DNA from: an uncultured Saprospiraceae bacterium
GTDB lineage: Bacteria > Bacteroidota > Bacteroidia > Chitinophagales > Saprospiraceae
NCBI GenBank assembly: GCA_937928045.1
Contig: CALFWO010000007.1
Location: 1 to 64,000, forward strand
DNA: 64,000 nt
Direction: 5' to 3'
Positions 25,436 through 33,872 of this stretch are shown here, piece by piece; positions within the stretch are counted from its first letter, which is position 1; every line of letters begins with the position of its first letter. A program made the position numbers and the translations under genes. Below the pieces are notes generated by a model that saw only the letters and a program-made list of their open reading frames with translations, searched no databases and was not told where the DNA came from.

Positions 25436-26632
25436 CTAACTTTTTTTGAAAAGACCAACTGAGCCACCCACCCAATCCTTGTTTTTATTGTAGCGAACAC
25501 CAACCATTTCTCCTTTACTGATTCGTGCGAGATTGTTAATGATTTTTGGTCGCTTCGCTCCCTCCTCCCAAATCATTAGCATACGAACTTCACATTTAGC
25601 GGGACCAGAAGGTGTTTCAATCACTGGAGCATATTCTACTTTTTTCTGAAGGATATAATTCTCAGGATTCTTTATCGCTTCGATATCGTATTTGCTCAAA
25701 TTAATAATTACACCAGTACCTGCAAAACTATAAAGCGGTTTTAAAACATAGTTGTAAAGGTCCTCAGGAATTTCTTCTAATTCATTCAAGAAAACTGTAT
25801 CTGGAACATATTCATTTTTCAAGAATGGTAAAGTATGTTTACTAATTCTAAAAAACCAATTCGGGTGACCAATCCACTTCACATCAAGATCATCTGCAAA
25901 GGAAAAATTTCGATGAATATCTTTTCGCCCGAGAAGTTCATCAAAAATTACTCGGTTGACAATTCTTTCAATATGAACTTTCTCCCCATCATCATTGAGG
26001 TAAAACAATTTTCTACCTTCTTTGAGGATTTTTGAAACACAGATCGTCTTAATTCCCAACAGACCTTCAGCGGCCCAGAAATCAATTTGTGTTACTTGGT
26101 TTTCAGGCTCAACTTCTAACAGAATAACATTTGCAGGATTACAATCGCCTACGATTACTTTTCTTAATAAATCAATATAAGTTTCCCCATTTAAATCATC
26201 AAAAAGATGTGTGTAATCCTCCGGAATATCAAAATGCTCCAAATAAGCTTGAGCCACCAAGTCTTGAAAGAAATACAACGAAGGGAAACCTTGCACTTCA
26301 ATCAATTGAGGATGTAGACTTCCATCTTCGGCTTTGCAAATTCCAAAGTCCATTTGTAAAAAAATGGTATGATCATCTTCTCCTGGAACAATTTGTCCAG
26401 GCAATAGGGCACCTTTAGATTTTTCTTTAAAATCCGGCGCAACGATGACATCAGAAATTTTTTCACAAGCGTCTAGCAATTTCACTTGCAAATCGTTTGG
26501 AATAAAAACTGGAGTTTCAGCAATCCGGAAAGATGGTCGATGGTTGTACTTTTCAGCTATCGCATCAAGCATGGCTTGATAAGTTTCATCTGAAAAGTTC
26601 TTATTGAAAGCTTCACGGATTGGAGCCAACAT
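25436..26632 (-). CDS. glutathionylspermidine-synthase-like ATP-grasp protein
   Basis: The 398-residue cytosolic protein resembles the ATP-grasp fold of glutathionylspermidine synthase-type and carboxylate-amine ligases. It has LHPQLIEVQGFPSLYFFQD (a metal-site-like stretch near the N-terminal third), VIVGDCNPANVILLEVEPENQ, YNYVLKPLYSFAGTGVIINL (the ATP lysine region), NYILQKKVEYAPVI and a C-terminal CEVRMLMIWEE segment. It should form an amide or peptide bond at ATP cost; the substrates are unknown. It is the last of three closely packed genes (36 bp after the amidotransferase), which suggests a shared pathway. Confidence 0.8.
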   Translation of the reverse strand: MLAPIREAFNKNFSDETYQAMLDAIAEKYNHRPSFRIAETPVFIPNDLQVKLLDACEKISDVIVAPDFKEKSKGALLPGQIVPGEDDHTIFLQMDFGICKAEDGSLHPQLIEVQGFPSLYFFQDLVAQAYLEHFDIPEDYTHLFDDLNGETYIDLLRKVIVGDCNPANVILLEVEPENQVTQIDFWAAEGLLGIKTICVSKILKEGRKLFYLNDDGEKVHIERIVNRVIFDELLGRKDIHRNFSFADDLDVKWIGHPNWFFRISKHTLPFLKNEYVPDTVFLNELEEIPEDLYNYVLKPLYSFAGTGVIINLSKYDIEAIKNPENYILQKKVEYAPVIETPSGPAKCEVRMLMIWEEGAKRPKIINNLARISKGEMVGVRYNKNKDWVGGSVGLFKKS

Positions 26633-26668
26633 AGGGGGAAATATGTGTGATATTAATAAATGAGTTTT

Positions 26669-27508
26669 CTAGGACTTGGTACTAGAGGTTTGCTCCAGTT
26701 GATCAATCAATCCTTCAATCGCTTGATTTAAAAAACCAGGAATTACTTCATCATGTGTTTTTTGAATTTTCCCAGGATGACTTAAATCCCTAATCATTTG
26801 CTGGAACTTATCTTCACCATGCTCAGCAATAATTGCTTCTTTACGTTCTGCCACTTGGAAATGTTCCAACATTCCTTGGGCATCTCCTTCAGGATGATAT
26901 TGAGTCCCGATTATTTCATTGGAATATCGAATCATCATGATCGCTCGTTCCAAATCAATATGAGGTCTGATTTTTTCTAAGGCAAGAATTTCTGCGCCAA
27001 GTGCATTCAGTTTTTCTTCGTTAGGCTCTATCAATTGGTAGTATCTAAAATCAGCTACATAAAATGGATCTTCAAGATTTTTAAGAAGCGGATCATTTAT
27101 ACCTTGAGGTGTCATATGCACAGGGAAGGTTCCAAAAGACATGGATTGTCTTTTAGTAATTTGACCCAATCCTAAATGATTTGCAACCATTTGGAAAGAG
27201 TGACAAATCAGAAAAAGATACTTTTTATTAATTTTTGAATTTCGATTGTATGTAAAAATTCGATCTATTAATTTAAAATAGTTTGTATCCCACACGCCAT
27301 CACCTTCCAACGGATTCCCAGGACCTCCAGTGCTTATAAATATATCATAATCCATATCTGGCAAAGTAGCTCCACCTCTAACATCATAAACGGTGTATTG
27401 TAATACGCCTTGATATTCATCTAATATCTCCTTGATGGCTCTCATCCCCTGATTGGGAGTTCCATCATACATATCCAAAATTGCCACCTTATGCATTCGA
27501 TAACTCAT
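26669..27508 (-). CDS. class I glutamine amidotransferase (GATase1)-like protein
   Basis: The 279-residue protein has the type I glutamine amidotransferase fold. FISTGGPGNPLEGDG forms the oxyanion region, C102 in LFLICHSFQM is the nucleophile elbow, and H205 and E207 in IIGTQYHPEGD complete the triad. It would release ammonia from glutamine, or act as a related Cys hydrolase, for the ligases encoded on either side. The gaps are 36 and 46 bp within the same operon. No synthetase domain is fused, so the acceptor enzyme must be a neighbour. The second half after the triad is a short helical extension. Confidence 0.87.
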   Translation of the reverse strand: MSYRMHKVAILDMYDGTPNQGMRAIKEILDEYQGVLQYTVYDVRGGATLPDMDYDIFISTGGPGNPLEGDGVWDTNYFKLIDRIFTYNRNSKINKKYLFLICHSFQMVANHLGLGQITKRQSMSFGTFPVHMTPQGINDPLLKNLEDPFYVADFRYYQLIEPNEEKLNALGAEILALEKIRPHIDLERAIMMIRYSNEIIGTQYHPEGDAQGMLEHFQVAERKEAIIAEHGEDKFQQMIRDLSHPGKIQKTHDEVIPGFLNQAIEGLIDQLEQTSSTKS

Positions 27509-27554
27509 AGTACTTCTAATTCAGTTTTTGGCAAATACGCCCTTATATTCAAGA

Positions 27555-28514
27555 TTACTTTTTAGGGGTGTATTTATTTTTTACGCTGCCTTGGACAAAT
27601 GAGCCCCAGCTTAAATTCGTCTTTCCAGTTTTTTGAGCCTGCGCTCTTTCAATGGCATATAGCGCCGCATGTTCAACTACCCATTCAAAATTTTCTGGAC
27701 CGACTGAAGTGGCTTCTGCATCCGGAGCGGGATTACAGAAATCAATTGCTAAAGGAATACCATCTCTCACTGCAAATTCCACTGTATTGAAATCATAACC
27801 TAATGCCTTATTTAATTTCAAAACATATTTTTCAATTGTCTTAAGCAATTTTGCAGGCACTTTGAAATCAGCTTGGTATCGCAGGTGATGAGGATTGCGT
27901 GGTTCATATGGCATAATTTTAACATACTTCTGACCAATGCAATAACATCTCCAATAAGAATCAAAATCTACACACTCTTGCAACATCATCACCAACTGAT
28001 CTGTCTCGTCGTAGGCTTTAAAAAGTTCAGCTTCATTTTCAACTTTGTAAACAGATTTCCATCCTCCTCCTGCGTGCGGTTTCATGAAAAAAGGAAACCC
28101 ACCTAGGTACTTGTATATTTCATCCCATTTCAACAATTCTAAATTTCTAAAAGAATTTTCATTGGTATCATCAGGGTGATTTTTGGAGGGTAGCAATGCT
28201 GTTTTTGGAACAGGAACCCCAACTTGTTCGGCTAATGCGTTGTTGAAAAACTTTTCATCCGCCGACCACCAGAAAGGATTATTGATCACTGCCGTTCCGG
28301 TAATAGCAGCGTTTTTCAAATACGCTCTATAAAAAGGAACATCCTGCGAAATACGATCGATGATTACAGCATAATCATTCGGAATATTTTGCCTTGCCTC
28401 ACCCAATTTCATGAGTTCCGCCTTGACACCTTTAACTTTTTTAGAATTCACACGATCCACAAATGCTTGAGGAAATGTGTTTTCTTGTCCATACAAAATT
28501 CCAATCTTCTTCAT
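27555..28514 (-). CDS. RimK-like ATP-grasp ligase
   Basis: The 319-residue cytosolic protein starts with MKKIGILYGQENTFPQAFVD (pre-ATP-grasp). The ATP-grasp fold follows: SADEKFFNNALAEQVGVPVPK, the lysine in GFPFFMKPHAGGGWKSV, the hinge VMMLQECVDFDSYWRCYCI and the metal site in LAIDFCNPAPDAEATSV. It is predicted to ligate a carboxylate to an amine. It is the first gene of the three-gene leftward operon and is divergent from the second esterase, with 289 bp between the starts. Confidence 0.87.
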   Translation of the reverse strand: MKKIGILYGQENTFPQAFVDRVNSKKVKGVKAELMKLGEARQNIPNDYAVIIDRISQDVPFYRAYLKNAAITGTAVINNPFWWSADEKFFNNALAEQVGVPVPKTALLPSKNHPDDTNENSFRNLELLKWDEIYKYLGGFPFFMKPHAGGGWKSVYKVENEAELFKAYDETDQLVMMLQECVDFDSYWRCYCIGQKYVKIMPYEPRNPHHLRYQADFKVPAKLLKTIEKYVLKLNKALGYDFNTVEFAVRDGIPLAIDFCNPAPDAEATSVGPENFEWVVEHAALYAIERAQAQKTGKTNLSWGSFVQGSVKNKYTPKK

Positions 28515-28762
28515 AAGGGGTATTCTCTTTGCTTTGTTTGTTGAAAGTTAATCTTTTACACAATTTTTTCAATGATTGAAGACTAGAAAAAATGTGTTTA
28601 TTTTCAGGAAAAAAGAGGTAGGGAATAATTCTGGATCAAAGATACGAGAGATTTCATCAAAAGTCCACTCGATTTATCTGACTGTCAATCAATTATGCTT
28701 TAATTCAAAAAGAGAAAAAACCGTCCTTTGTAAAAAAACAAAATTTGATTCGTTAGCTTAAG

Positions 28763-28770
28763 TAAATTTG
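28763..28770 (+). promoter_or_regulatory. candidate -7 element TAAATTTG
   Basis: It matches TAnnTTTG. A TTTG at 28744 is 15 bp upstream, which is short for a -33 element. It would start transcription about 30 bp before the esterase ATG. Confidence 0.3.
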
Positions 28771-28803
28771 CCTTTCCGCTTTTATCAAGATGCTGTTTTG
28801 CCT

Positions 28804-29649
28804 ATGAAGATTTGGAAGGATTTTTTTGAAAAATTTGTTGCACTTTTTTACCCTGTTATTCAGAAGCAAGGGCCAGATCCTTTCATTATATCATCGAAGT
28901 ATTTAAAGCGAGACATTTTTACCAATCTATACTTACCAATTGATAATAAATCAAAGTGGTCTCTACTCCTTATAAACGATGGACAAGATGAAGTACCTTT
29001 AGATCTGCTCAAGTCTCATAAAAAATATCAAAAGGCACCATACCATTTAATGATTTGTACAATTCACGCTGGAGATCGAATAGCCGAATATGGTACTTCT
29101 GAAGTTTTAGATTACAAAGGCCGAGGCGAAAGATCAGATGACTACCAAGAATTTATTATCACAGAATTATTACCAACCCTTAGAGCTAACTACCCAATAA
29201 CAAGTATTTCAGATCACGTTGGAATCGCAGGATTCTCTTTAGGTGGTTTGAGTGCAATAGATATAGCATGGAACAATCCAAACATCTTTGGTTTCGCTGG
29301 TGTATTCTCTGGTGCTCTTTGGTGGCGTAAAGAAAAATTCAAAACCGAAGATCCAGATGCTGATCGAATAATACATGAAAAAGTAATGAACGGAGAATAT
29401 AGACAGCAGAGATACTGGTTCCAAGCAGGAACTAAAGATGAAACGGCAGATAGAAATAATAATGGAATTATCGACTCAATAGATGATACGCTTCATCTGA
29501 TCAACATCCTGAAACATAAAGTTCCTGCTGGAGAAAATTATTTAAAATATGTGGAAATAGAAGGTGGTCAACACAATCCTGAAACTTGGCGAAAGGTATT
29601 ACCCAAATTTTTATCCTGGATTTATAAAAATGAATGCCACCAAACTTGA
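28804..29649 (+). CDS. esterase-family alpha/beta hydrolase
   Basis: With the ATG at 28804 the protein is 281 residues; the open frame extends upstream to a TTG at 28768. No clear signal peptide is seen. The putative-esterase fold has LLINDGQDEVPLDLL, the nucleophile serine in GIAGFSLGGLSAID and a histidine in EIEGGQHNPETW. It resembles the second half of the esterase at 17920 but lacks the CBM48-like module. It is divergent from the ATP-grasp operon. A role in trimming or releasing an ester-linked product of that pathway is speculative. Confidence 0.82.
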   Translation: MKIWKDFFEKFVALFYPVIQKQGPDPFIISSKYLKRDIFTNLYLPIDNKSKWSLLLINDGQDEVPLDLLKSHKKYQKAPYHLMICTIHAGDRIAEYGTSEVLDYKGRGERSDDYQEFIITELLPTLRANYPITSISDHVGIAGFSLGGLSAIDIAWNNPNIFGFAGVFSGALWWRKEKFKTEDPDADRIIHEKVMNGEYRQQRYWFQAGTKDETADRNNNGIIDSIDDTLHLINILKHKVPAGENYLKYVEIEGGQHNPETWRKVLPKFLSWIYKNECHQT

Positions 29650-29664
29650 GTGGGATAATAAAAA

Positions 29665-29684
29665 ACCCTGCCCGAAGGCAGGGT
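29665..29684 (-). terminator. intrinsic terminator acting on the minus strand
   Basis: An 8-bp perfect stem, ACCCTGCC/GGCAGGGT, has a UUCG loop when read on the minus strand and is followed there by TTTTTATTAT. On the plus strand no T-tract follows. It lies 15 bp after the esterase but points away from it. Confidence 0.65.
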
Positions 29685-29839
29685 AATGTTCAGAGTATGA
29701 ACATGGGTTTTGGTGTGTTTATCGTGGGAGTTAAAAAAAACTCCCCTTCTGGGTTAGAAACTCTTTAATACTAAGGCATCTCTTTAGGAAGAACACTTTA
29801 CAAGCTATCTTCCATTTGTACTAGTCCATCGAAATGGAC
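29665..29839 (-). ncRNA. candidate structured RNA made of four hairpins
   Basis: Perfect stems occur at 29665-29684 (8 bp), 29686-29704 (ATGTTCA/TGAACAT, 5-nt loop), 29726-29745 (GGGAGTT/AACTCCC, 6-nt loop) and 29824-29839 (GTCCAT/ATGGAC, CGAA loop). Read leftward they end in a proper intrinsic terminator, as an RNA of about 180 nt would. No coding frame fits, and no minus-strand gene uses the terminator. I cannot assign a known RNA family, and no clear promoter was found. Confidence 0.35.
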
Positions 29840-30000
29840 AATACTTTATCGTTGCTTGGGGAACTTTGGATTTTTACTATTTCCTTAACAGAGCTAGTGG
29901 CTATACAGGGAAAAATTGTAGTATTTTGTACGTTACAATTAAGACGCAAGATAATTTACCCAGTCACAAATTGCAAGAATTTTTTTTATTTTTATTTTAT

Positions 30001-31137
30001 ATGATTGATAGTCAGCCATTTAAATTTTTAAAAACATTTTTTGTCTCCCCACTTTTTGGAAAAAATGTTCTTTTCTTGGCCTTTTTGATAGGTTTTTCTC
30101 CTTTTGGTCTTGCTCAAGAGCAACTAAATCTATTCAATAGCTCTTTTGAAAAAGATGTTCACCAATCTAGTAGAACTCCTTGGGGATGGTATCCATACCC
30201 TGATGACAAGATAAGTAGTCCTGATATTCACAGCAGATATTACACCTATTTTAATGTAAAGCATGTACCTAGTGATGGAGATCGATTCATTAGTATGGTT
30301 ACCCGACCTGATCGTTCTACCGAGGGAATTTGCCAATTTATGGAGAATCCAATATTACCTGACAACAAGTATCGGCTGAAATTAGACCTTAGTTATTCAG
30401 ACGATTTTAAAAGCAAAATGTTGAAAAGTGACACCTTAGTTTCATTTAACAATGCTTGTGTCATTGAGATATGGGGATTTAATCGATTTCAAGAGAAGGA
30501 TACTTTGCTGGCAGTTACACCTACAATTGATCATTCAGATTGGAGAACTTACATATTGTTGATCAACACAGAAATGCAAATCAATGATCTTTGTTTTATT
30601 ACTGGTTATCCTGATGGAACAATAAATCCTAAAGCTGGAAATATTTTAATAGATAATATTCAGCCAATCGAAGCCATGTATAATCATCCATCGCTTCCTA
30701 CCGATCCCGCCATACTAGAAAGCAGATCTGATGAAGACTTATCCGAGATATTAAGAAAAGTAAATCCTGAGTTAACTTCAAATCCGAATACCAGTTCTAA
30801 TTTGAAATTATTCCTAGCCATACCAGAAGTTGAAAAATCACTGGGAAGTCAAACGGTTCAAAACTATATTTTCAATACTGATCGAGAACAGGTGCTCCGG
30901 CATTTAAAAATCTTGGATGCTATTAACGCTAAACATTTGTCTAATATCATTCGCAGATCATTTAGGGCATATATAAATCCTGAACAAGCGACACAGGAAG
31001 ACTCAGATTATTTTTCTTCTGCAGATGCACTTTACAAACAAGCCAGTGCTCAAAAATCTTTAGCGACCAGTAAACTTGAATACTTAAGTTTGCATCGAAA
31101 GTCATTTATTCAAGAAATTGTAGACAAACTATATTAG
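30001..31137 (+). CDS. secreted protein of unknown function
   Basis: The ATG at 30001 gives 378 residues with a long signal sequence ending near FGLAQEQ; the open frame extends to a TTG at 29866, adding 45 unlikely residues. The mature N-terminal part (about residues 45-245) looks like a beta-sandwich/carbohydrate-binding-like module (LFNSSFEKD, FNACVIEIWGFN-type strands, INPKAGNILIDNIQPIE). The C-terminal 130 residues are charged and helical. I do not recognise a family. It ends four bases before the stop of the convergent aminopeptidase P gene. Confidence 0.7.
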   Translation: MIDSQPFKFLKTFFVSPLFGKNVLFLAFLIGFSPFGLAQEQLNLFNSSFEKDVHQSSRTPWGWYPYPDDKISSPDIHSRYYTYFNVKHVPSDGDRFISMVTRPDRSTEGICQFMENPILPDNKYRLKLDLSYSDDFKSKMLKSDTLVSFNNACVIEIWGFNRFQEKDTLLAVTPTIDHSDWRTYILLINTEMQINDLCFITGYPDGTINPKAGNILIDNIQPIEAMYNHPSLPTDPAILESRSDEDLSEILRKVNPELTSNPNTSSNLKLFLAIPEVEKSLGSQTVQNYIFNTDREQVLRHLKILDAINAKHLSNIIRRSFRAYINPEQATQEDSDYFSSADALYKQASAQKSLATSKLEYLSLHRKSFIQEIVDKLY

Positions 31138-31141
31138 ATTT

Positions 31142-32485
31142 TTATTTATCAATTTCTGGGCCTAATAACTTGCTACCACTTTCGGTAATCACATAATTAT
31201 CCTCGAGTCGAATGCCAGAAAATTTTCTGTAGCTATTCAGCGCAGGATAATTTATAAAATCTTTGAGTTTTCCTTCTGCTTGCCATTGATCTATAAGCTG
31301 CGGAATAAAATAAATACCAGGTTCAACAGTTAGAACAAATCCAGGTTCTAAAACTCTTCCTAGTCTCAATGATTTTAATCCGAATTGATCAGAACGTTTT
31401 ATTTTTTCATCATACCCTACAAGATCTTCTCCTAAGTCTTCCATATCGTGGACATCCAACCCCATCATGTGTCCCAATCCATGTGGAAAGAACAATGCAT
31501 GGGCACCTTCCTTAACTGCTTCTGCTGGATCACCTTTCATCAGGCCTAATTCTTTCAAACCAGTTGCGATAACCAAAGAAGATATTAAGTGAACATCTCG
31601 GAAAGATCTACCCGGCGCAAGTGCTTCGACGGCAGCAGTATGAGCGTCTCCAACAATTTGATAGATTGCTTTTTGCTGAGCGGTCAATACCCCGTCCACT
31701 GGCCAAGTTCTTGTAATATCACTGGCATAGTTCATCGGCGTTTCGCAACCAAAATCACCAAGAACTAATTGGCCCGATTCTAATGTATTTCCATGATAAT
31801 GATTGTGTAAAGTTTGCCCATCCTTAGTTAAGATAACGCCATAGGCCAGGTCTCCCCCTTTGGATTTGGCAATTCCGGAAATGACTCCATACAGTTCTGA
31901 CTCTAACATTCCTGGGCGAACATTGTCACGTACATAGTGGTGCATTTCTTTGGTTAGCACCAGAGCCGATTCAATTTCTGCTAATTCTTGAGCTTCTTTA
32001 TAACTTCTGGTATTGATTATCGCCATAATCAAATTCTTTGAAGGCGTTAGCGTTTCAACATCTAACCACTCTTTTAATTTTTCTCTGTTTAAAGCGCGAT
32101 AGGGAGGAAGATAGTGTAGAGAAGCATTTTGACGAGATAGGTGACTCAACCTAGATTCCAAATCAGAAAGGCTTGCAACTTCTTCTATTCCTGCCAAATC
32201 TGCTAATGCGCCTAATTTGGGTTGGTCTCCCATCCAAACGATATGATCTATTGTAATATCTTCTCCATATAATATGGTTTTTCCAGATTCACAATCAATT
32301 CCTAAAAACAAACCTGGCTTGTTTATTCCACAACAGTATAAAAAGTTTGAATCTTGTCTAAATGGATAAGTATTGTCGTGATAATTTTTAGGGCTATCTT
32401 CATTTCCAGTAATTAGGATAAAACCTTTTCCTACTTTCGAAGCGATCTGATCACGTCTATTCTTATAAGTTTGAGCTGAAAACAT
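31142..32485 (-). CDS. Xaa-Pro aminopeptidase (M24B, aminopeptidase P family)
   Basis: The 447-residue cytosolic enzyme removes N-terminal residues preceding proline. An AMP_N creatinase-like N-terminal domain (YKNRRDQIASKVGKGFILI, FRQDSNFLYCCGINKPG) precedes the pita-bread M24 domain. Metal ligands are visible: the aspartates in GDFGCETPMNYASDITRTW, the histidine in PHGLGHMMGLDVHD, and the glutamates in TVEPGIYF and GIRLEDNYVI. Length and motif order are normal for PepP-type enzymes. It converges on the secreted gene at 30001. Confidence 0.93.
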   Translation of the reverse strand: MFSAQTYKNRRDQIASKVGKGFILITGNEDSPKNYHDNTYPFRQDSNFLYCCGINKPGLFLGIDCESGKTILYGEDITIDHIVWMGDQPKLGALADLAGIEEVASLSDLESRLSHLSRQNASLHYLPPYRALNREKLKEWLDVETLTPSKNLIMAIINTRSYKEAQELAEIESALVLTKEMHHYVRDNVRPGMLESELYGVISGIAKSKGGDLAYGVILTKDGQTLHNHYHGNTLESGQLVLGDFGCETPMNYASDITRTWPVDGVLTAQQKAIYQIVGDAHTAAVEALAPGRSFRDVHLISSLVIATGLKELGLMKGDPAEAVKEGAHALFFPHGLGHMMGLDVHDMEDLGEDLVGYDEKIKRSDQFGLKSLRLGRVLEPGFVLTVEPGIYFIPQLIDQWQAEGKLKDFINYPALNSYRKFSGIRLEDNYVITESGSKLLGPEIDK

Positions 32486-32617
32486 TTGTTACATTTTTGT
32501 ACTGCGAAGCATTCTGAACTTTTCGCTTCGCGAAAGGTAAGTAGATTGCAGCGCAGCACAAAATTGTATTAAGGGCAGTCGTTGTAATTATTAAATCCCG
32601 ATGCTCAGAAATTTAAT

Positions 32618-33340
32618 TTAATTGCATTCATTAATAGAACCTGAACCAGATATTCGAGAAGTTACTATTGGATCTCCTTTGTAACATAAATCTCCAGACC
32701 CATCAATATCTACATCTAGATTTTGATTTACAAAAACTTCTACATCCCCAGATCCATCAATTGAAACATTGCAAGTCTCTGTGGTCATGCCAAAAGCTTG
32801 AACCATTCCGGAACCATCAATATCAATAAATATTTCGCTACTCTCTTCTCCATCCAATTTGATTTCACCCGAGCCATCGATAATTGCCAAAATCTTGTTC
32901 GTAGATTTTATTTCAACATCAATTGTTCCGGAGCCATCAATATCTAAATCAAGATTTTCTATGTTTTCAAAAATTCCTTGGGTCATGATATTTCCGGAGC
33001 CATCTAAAGACAACATTTTAATTTCCGGAATTTCAATAAAAAAACGAATGTCTTCACCAATGACACAATTTTGATTTACTCTAATTCGCCATACCCCTTG
33101 ACTAACGACAGAATGTTGTAAAATTTGATCGATAATATTTTGTTGAGCAGCAATTTCAATTTTCTGAGTACTTGATTCTTTGATGGTAATATCTGCTGGC
33201 AGATCTAAAACGATACTATGAATATTTTCAAGGTTCAATTCTCTATTAATGATTTGGCCATCTCCATTAAGACAAAGTGAATTGTTGTCATTACAGGATG
33301 CTAAAAAAAGAACGCTGAAAAATAAAATGAAAATTCTCAT
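32618..33340 (-). CDS. GIN-domain (DUF2807) lipoprotein with IDGSG repeats
   Basis: The 240-residue protein begins MRIFILFFSVLFLASC, a lipoprotein signal with lipobox LASC. The body is a DUF2807/GIN-domain beta-solenoid in which the pentad (I/L)DGSG recurs about every 20 residues (LDGSGN, IDGSGT, IDGSGE, IDGSGM, IDGSGD, IDGSGD, ISGSGS). It ends with two cysteine-bearing turns (DLCYKGD, INECN). The function of the family is unknown; an envelope adhesin or stress role is inference. It is a second GIN protein, distinct from the one at 24619. Confidence 0.88.
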   Translation of the reverse strand: MRIFILFFSVLFLASCNDNNSLCLNGDGQIINRELNLENIHSIVLDLPADITIKESSTQKIEIAAQQNIIDQILQHSVVSQGVWRIRVNQNCVIGEDIRFFIEIPEIKMLSLDGSGNIMTQGIFENIENLDLDIDGSGTIDVEIKSTNKILAIIDGSGEIKLDGEESSEIFIDIDGSGMVQAFGMTTETCNVSIDGSGDVEVFVNQNLDVDIDGSGDLCYKGDPIVTSRISGSGSINECN

Positions 33341-33514
33341 GATGGTGTTTTTAAGTTATGAATTGAAATACAAACTAATAGACACCGCTTAAAATGGAGG
33401 GTTGCTTAATATTGAAGAATAAGATATGTGAAAACTAACTAATTGGCGTTAAATTGATGTTAGTCTGTTTTCGATTTATATCAACAATTTAAATTCATCA
33501 TATTTATTTAACAA

Positions 33515-33530
33515 GATGATCTAAATCATC
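33515..33530. promoter_or_regulatory. palindrome GATGAT-CTAA-ATCATC
   Basis: This perfect 6-bp inverted repeat with a 4-bp centre has the TGAT-N4-ATCA core of CRP/FNR-type sites, but with A rather than T at the outer position. It lies 175 bp before the GIN lipoprotein start. Confidence 0.3.
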
Positions 33531-33573
33531 AAAAAATAGCTATTTATAAGTATAAATGCCTAGGTATTAACTA

Positions 33574-33613
33574 AATTAGCACCAAGTCGAACTGAATCGA
33601 AATGGTGCTAATT
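33574..33613 (-). terminator. hairpin after the double-glycine peptide gene
   Basis: An 11-bp perfect stem, AATTAGCACCA/TGGTGCTAATT, with an 18-nt loop starts 23 bp after the stop of the peptide gene on the minus strand. It is followed by TAGTTAATA. The T-tract is weak, but its position supports a discrete transcript. Confidence 0.5.
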
Positions 33614-33636
33614 ATACTATTGGGCAGTCTTTAGTT

Positions 33637-33756
33637 TTATCCTAGGTCTAAGTCTTCAGTAATAACTACATCTTCTTTCTCACTTCCTCCTTTTAAACTC
33701 TGCAATTCAACTTTAGTTAGAACTTCTAAATTTAGTTTGTTAGATAGATTTTTCAT
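33637..33756 (-). CDS. 39-aa peptide precursor with double-glycine leader
   Basis: This small frame reads MKNLSNKLNLEVLTKVELQ, then SLKGG, then SEKEDVVITEDLDLG and stop. Residues 1-24 look like the double-glycine leaders of Bacteroidota natural-product precursors (a KLTLSKVELQSLKGG-like pattern with cleavage after G23-G24). The 15-residue acidic core has two (T/V)EDxDL-like stretches. A TAATTTTG -7 match lies 32 bp upstream and an 11-bp hairpin lies downstream, so it looks like an independent gene. No C39 peptidase transporter or modification enzyme is adjacent; the ATP-grasp genes are 5 kb away. The product and its fate are unknown. The size and leader make a real gene likely, but chance cannot be excluded. 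Confidence 0.6.
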   Translation of the reverse strand: MKNLSNKLNLEVLTKVELQSLKGGSEKEDVVITEDLDLG

Positions 33757-33787
33757 TTGTTTCTGAATTAATGATGATGATAAAGTC

Positions 33788-33795
33788 CAAAATTA
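33788..33795 (-). promoter_or_regulatory. candidate -7 element TAATTTTG for the peptide gene
   Basis: On the minus strand it matches TAnnTTTG and would place transcription start about 25 nt before the peptide ATG. A well-placed -33 TTG is not seen. Confidence 0.35.
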
Positions 33796-33872
33796 TTCCA
33801 GTCTAACAAGCTTTGTTTTATCAATTTTCTTATATTTAAACTATAGAAATTCTTTAGTTATAGATTTCAATT

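Noticed and set aside
28576-28761. A 61-aa open frame in the 289-bp gap between the divergent ATP-grasp and esterase genes
   Set aside because: It starts with TTG, is lysine-rich with no recognisable domain, and overlaps the probable promoter region.
32518-32538. Short stem ACTTTTCGC/GCGAAAGGT with one G-T pair
   Set aside because: No T-tract follows in either direction and it is far from the gene end. It is too weak to call.
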